Part shown: piece by piece, positions 5,446 to 7,877 of the stretch
Numbering within the stretch: position 1 is the first letter of the stretch
Layout of the letters: every line of letters begins with the position of its first letter
Source: Deltaproteobacteria bacterium
Lineage (GTDB): Bacteria > Desulfobacterota_B > Binatia > UBA9968
Direction: 5' to 3'
Assembly (NCBI GenBank): GCA_016193385.1
Contig: JACPSF010000410.1
Coordinates: forward strand, 1 to 7,877
DNA: 7,877 bases
Notes under the pieces: model-generated
What the model was told of the DNA's origin: nothing
The model's input: the letters and a program-made list of their open reading frames with translations, nothing else
Database searches by the model: none
Translations under genes and position numbers: made by a program

Positions 5446-5794
5446 ATAGGAACTTCCTTTTGAGTCTCAGCCGCCGAGAGGCCGGAGACAGCCCCCGCTG
5501 CGACAATAAAAAAAGTCCTTTAAGGTACCCGACAGGCTCTAACAGGCTGCGGAAAAAGTGATTTTCATGCTTCGAGAGCCTCAGCATGAACGGAAATTCG
5601 TCAATGTTTTCAACACCTGCTCCGTTCGCCCTGAGCGTGTCGAAGGGTGAACGGAGGCTTTTTCAGCAACCTGCTAAGGGACAGCAAACGGCTTGAGCCG
5701 CCCTTTTGGGAGGGGACAGTATCCGATACCGACGTGTTATGTCAATCTCAGCTTGGTCTGAAGCCAGGGCTGGACAAATGGTGATTCACCGGCT
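5446..5794. other. intergenic region with a MITE-like element
   Basis: About 350 bases without a gene. The part nearest the SGNH gene (5446-5540) should carry its promoter, but I see no clear -35/-10 pair. The middle (5541-5676) is the MITE-like element. The stretch 5677-5794, downstream of the Mut7-C gene, shows no obvious terminator. Confidence 0.6.
5541..5676. mobile_element. MITE-like element with terminal inverted repeats and two hairpins
   Basis: The ends form an inverted repeat: AACAGGCTGCGGAAAAAG at 5541-5558 against CTTTTTCAGCAACCTGCT at about 5658-5675 (15 of 18 match). Inside are two hairpins. The first is a perfect 8-pair stem, TTCATGCT (5564-5571) with AGCATGAA (5583-5590). The second is TCCGTTCGCCCT (5621-5632) with AGGGTGAACGGA (5644-5655), one G-T pair. 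The element is about 136 bases and has no coding capacity, so it would have to be moved by a transposase in trans. I did not identify a target-site duplication. Confidence 0.55.
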
Positions 5795-6244
5795 TCAGAA
5801 TCCCATCCCCTTCAGCTCCTCAACCATCTTCTGCTGATGCGTCGCAGGCCAGTAAATGCGGTGGCACATGGGACAGACGGAGAACTTCTCGTGCGTGGAA
5901 AAGACGTACGGAGGCACCCTTTCGCGCACGGCTTCCTTCGCGATGGGCTGAAGCGGCTCATTGCACTCCACGCACCGGGTAAACGCATCCTTGAGCGGAT
6001 CCAAACCGCAGGCACGGATCACCTGCTTGAGCTGCTCGCGAAAGCGATCGCTCTCAATCCAAAGGTACTCGGGGGGCTTCTTACCGCCGATCCGGCGATC
6101 CCGCGTGAGAATGACCCGGCCCTCCCTGCGCGCGGCGCGAACCAGGCCGTACCCCGACAGGTGCGAGCCATAGGTAACATCCTGGCCGATGACTCGAAGC
6201 CATCGAGCCAACCTTCCCAACATCTTGTCGGCGACAAATTTCAT
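5795..6244 (-). CDS. Mut7-C RNase domain protein with zinc ribbon
   Basis: A 149-residue Mut7-C (DUF82) protein of normal length. The N-terminal PIN-like half begins KFVADKMLGRLARWLRVIG (2-20), with Asp6 and the TRDRR aspartate (Asp49) as likely metal-binding acidic residues. The C-terminal half is a zinc ribbon with CVEC (91-94) and CPMC (124-127), followed by HRIYWPATHQQKM. Family proteins are predicted RNases, named after the C-terminus of the nematode exonuclease MUT-7. The target RNA is unknown. I chose the ATG at 6244 because the family starts at this point; a TTG nine bases upstream adds only M-R-P. There is no convincing Shine-Dalgarno site. The gene is divergent from the transglutaminase-like gene, with 72 bases between the starts. 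Confidence 0.92.
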   Translation of the reverse strand: MKFVADKMLGRLARWLRVIGQDVTYGSHLSGYGLVRAARREGRVILTRDRRIGGKKPPEYLWIESDRFREQLKQVIRACGLDPLKDAFTRCVECNEPLQPIAKEAVRERVPPYVFSTHEKFSVCPMCHRIYWPATHQQKMVEELKGMGF

Positions 6245-6267
6245 TGGGCGCAAAGAAGGGCCAAAGT

Positions 6268-6296
6268 TTGAAAAGGGACGCCGCTTCCTTTACACT
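6268..6296 (+). promoter_or_regulatory. possible promoter for the transglutaminase-like gene
   Basis: TTGAAA (6268-6273), a 17-base spacer and TACACT (6291-6296) make a fair sigma-70-type promoter. The predicted start near 6303 would cut into the GGAGGGAG at 6297-6304, so either the leader is very short or this is not the true promoter. Confidence 0.3.
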
Positions 6297-6316
6297 GGAG
6301 GGAGTTTTTTATTTCT

Positions 6317-7780
6317 ATGTTTGTGATGCGATCCTTTAAGGTTGCTATTGTCCTGTTCTGGTGCCTCATGAACGTCCTCCTCTTCAGGCGCCAGCTCGGG
6401 GCGCCGCCCGCTGCCGTCCGCCTTCAGACGGTCTCCACGATCACAGAGCCCATGGAGGAGTGGTGGGGTATTTATTTTCACGGCGAAAAGATCGGCTACG
6501 CGGCGCAGAGCATCACCCCTGAAACCGACGGTTATCGCGTGCGGGACTTTTCGCTCCTGCACCTCAATCTCCTCGGAACTACACAGACCGTCAAGACCCG
6601 GCTTGAGATGGCCGCATCTTCGGACTGGGCCCTCAAGCAGTTCGAATTCGCGCTGGAGTCCCGCGATATCCGCTTTAAGGCCCGGGGGAAAGTCTCTCCG
6701 GGAAAACTCGCGTTAGAGGTGGACTCCGGGGGCCACCAAACTCAAAAAACAGTCCCTCTGAACCAGACCCCCTACCTGCCCGCGGGCCTCAAGCCCTACA
6801 TCGTAACGCAGAATTTCGAACCAGGAAAGGAGCATCTCTTTTTGACCTTCGATCCCTCGACCCTGTCCCAACAGATCACCACCGTCATCGTCGAGGGCAG
6901 AGAACGGATCTCGATCCGAGGTGAGACCCATCCCGCCATTCGCATACGCCAACGTTTCAGGGGTGTATCGGTGGTCTCATGGGTCGACGCCAGAGGAAGA
7001 ACCCTGAAAGAGGAGAGCCCCGCCGGACTCGCGCTGGTCAAGGAGCCGCCCGAAGAGGCCCAGGCTCTGTCCGGCACCAAATCCCTCTCGCTTGACCTGA
7101 TCAGCCAAACCGCAGTCCCGCTGAATACCCCCATCACGGATCCAGAGCAAAAACAATTCCTCAAGCTCAAACTTTCAGGCTTCGATCCCAGCTATTTTTC
7201 GTTGGACGGGGGCCGGCAGCGCCTGAGCCACGATCTCCTGGAGGTGCGGCGCGAAGACTTAAACCGGCTGAGCACTTACAGGATTCCCATCCAGGGGCCG
7301 CGGTTCGCCTCCTATCTTCAATCGACTCCGTTCTTGCAAAGCGACCATCCCGAGGTCCGCGCCGTAGTTCAAAGGGTGCTAAGGGAGGAAACCGACGCGT
7401 TGAAAGCCGTCGCGCGGCTGAGGGAATGGGTCTTCAGCCAGCTCGCCAAAGAGCCAACGGTGAGCATCCCTAACGCCCTGGAGGTCCTACAAACCCGCAG
7501 AGGAGACTGCAACGAGCACACGGTGCTCTTCAACGCCATGGCGCGGGCGGCGGGGATCCCGGCCAAGACCGTGGTCGGCGTCGTTTACCTCCGTGGAGCG
7601 TTTTACTACCATGCCTGGTCCGAAGTCTGGCTCGGCGAGTGGGTCTCGGTAGATCCGGTCCTCAACCAGTCTCCGGCGGACGTCACGCACATCAAATTCC
7701 TCGAGGGCGAGATCGACCGGCAGATCGACATTCTCCAGCTCATCGGCAAACTCAAGATCGAAGTTGTGGACGCGGGATAG
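6317..7780 (+). CDS. signal-anchored transglutaminase-like cysteine protease-fold protein
   Basis: A 487-residue protein with an N-terminal membrane or signal segment (about 7-23, FKVAIVLFWCLMNVLLF), so most of it should be outside the cytoplasm. A long beta-rich middle region (about 48-300), starting W-W-G-I-Y-F-H-G-E-K-I-G-Y, is typical of the front half of bacterial transglutaminase-like proteins. The C-terminal core carries the full catalytic triad: Cys398 in RRGDCNEHT, His432 in YYHAWSEVW and Asp446 in WVSVDPVLNQ. Bacterial members are mostly thought to be proteases or amide-modifying enzymes, and substrates are rarely known. The ATG at 6317 follows GGAGGGAG at 6297-6304 with a 12-base, T-rich spacer, slightly long; a second ATG at 6326 is too far away to be better. 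It is the only plus-strand gene here. The AT-rich repeat begins directly after its stop. Confidence 0.92.
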   Translation: MFVMRSFKVAIVLFWCLMNVLLFRRQLGAPPAAVRLQTVSTITEPMEEWWGIYFHGEKIGYAAQSITPETDGYRVRDFSLLHLNLLGTTQTVKTRLEMAASSDWALKQFEFALESRDIRFKARGKVSPGKLALEVDSGGHQTQKTVPLNQTPYLPAGLKPYIVTQNFEPGKEHLFLTFDPSTLSQQITTVIVEGRERISIRGETHPAIRIRQRFRGVSVVSWVDARGRTLKEESPAGLALVKEPPEEAQALSGTKSLSLDLISQTAVPLNTPITDPEQKQFLKLKLSGFDPSYFSLDGGRQRLSHDLLEVRREDLNRLSTYRIPIQGPRFASYLQSTPFLQSDHPEVRAVVQRVLREETDALKAVARLREWVFSQLAKEPTVSIPNALEVLQTRRGDCNEHTVLFNAMARAAGIPAKTVVGVVYLRGAFYYHAWSEVWLGEWVSVDPVLNQSPADVTHIKFLEGEIDRQIDILQLIGKLKIEVVDAG

Positions 7781-7781
7781 A

Positions 7782-7860
7782 ATTTTGGATTTTAGATTTG
7801 GGATTTCGGATTTTTGGATTGCGAATCTTGCCTCTAATCTAAAATCGAAAATCCAAAATC
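7782..7860. repeat. AT-rich degenerate tandem and inverted repeat
   Basis: Directly after the stop codon, GGATTT-type units recur about five times (7787-7820). The sequence then inverts: ATTTTGGATTTTAGATT (7783-7799) can pair with the AATCTAAAATC / AAAATCCAAAAT arm at 7836-7859, with an insertion. I associate such GATTTTGGATTTTAGATT spacers with intergenic repeats in several uncultured lineages. It could fold in the transcript, but it is not GC-rich enough for a classical terminator. Confidence 0.5.
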
Positions 7861-7877
7861 AAAAATGAGATGATCCA

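Noticed and set aside
5837..6271. A 144-codon plus-strand frame opposite the Mut7-C gene
   Set aside because: It is antisense to a complete Mut7-C protein with its zinc-ribbon cysteines in place.

Overview
The window looks like a piece of an uncultured bacterial chromosome, moderately GC-rich, with Gram-negative-style gene content: YajQ, Mut7-C, an animal-type class I fructose-bisphosphate aldolase, a VOC protein, a family-2 amidohydrolase and a secreted SGNH protein. Palindromic and MITE-like repeats between the genes resemble those I associate with Desulfobacterota, Methylomirabilota or Rokubacteria-like genomes. That assignment rests on recall and is weak. All genes from 1 to 6244 lie on the minus strand. 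Only the last gene, from 6317, is on the plus strand.

Layout. A probable minus-strand operon runs VOC-family protein (1493-1885), amidohydrolase (365-1462), then the N-terminal part of a class I aldolase that leaves the window at base 1 (1-295). About 300 bases of non-coding DNA with a strong palindrome separate it from yajQ (2196-2687). Upstream of yajQ, again after about 300 non-coding bases, is a small gene (2984-3217) that conventional gene calling misses because it has an in-frame TGA. The TGA sits exactly at the first catalytic position of a glutaredoxin-like CxxC site, giving U-G-P-C. It is followed at the right distance by a hairpin that fits a bacterial SECIS element. A good sigma-70-type promoter and a Shine-Dalgarno sequence precede the gene. 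I read it as a 77-residue glutaredoxin-like selenoprotein, and it is the main discovery in the window.

The 3359-3860 region is a graveyard. It holds a remnant of a type I restriction methyltransferase gene (hsdM) with an internal deletion apparently between two NVLF-coding repeats, fused through a small palindromic repeat to the zinc-ribbon tail of a transposase. Beyond it are a 94-residue membrane protein (3988-4272) and an anchored SGNH/GDSL-like hydrolase (4321-5445), probably co-transcribed.

An intergenic stretch (5446-5794) holds a MITE-like element with two related hairpins. Then come a Mut7-C RNase-domain protein (5795-6244, minus) and, divergently, a signal-anchored transglutaminase-like protein (6317-7780, plus). 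The window ends in an AT-rich repetitive inverted repeat.

The genes do not form one pathway. The VOC/amidohydrolase/aldolase cluster may be catabolic, and the SGNH protein with its small membrane neighbour may work at the cell envelope. If the selenoprotein is real, the host must encode the Sec machinery (selA, selB, selC, selD) elsewhere.
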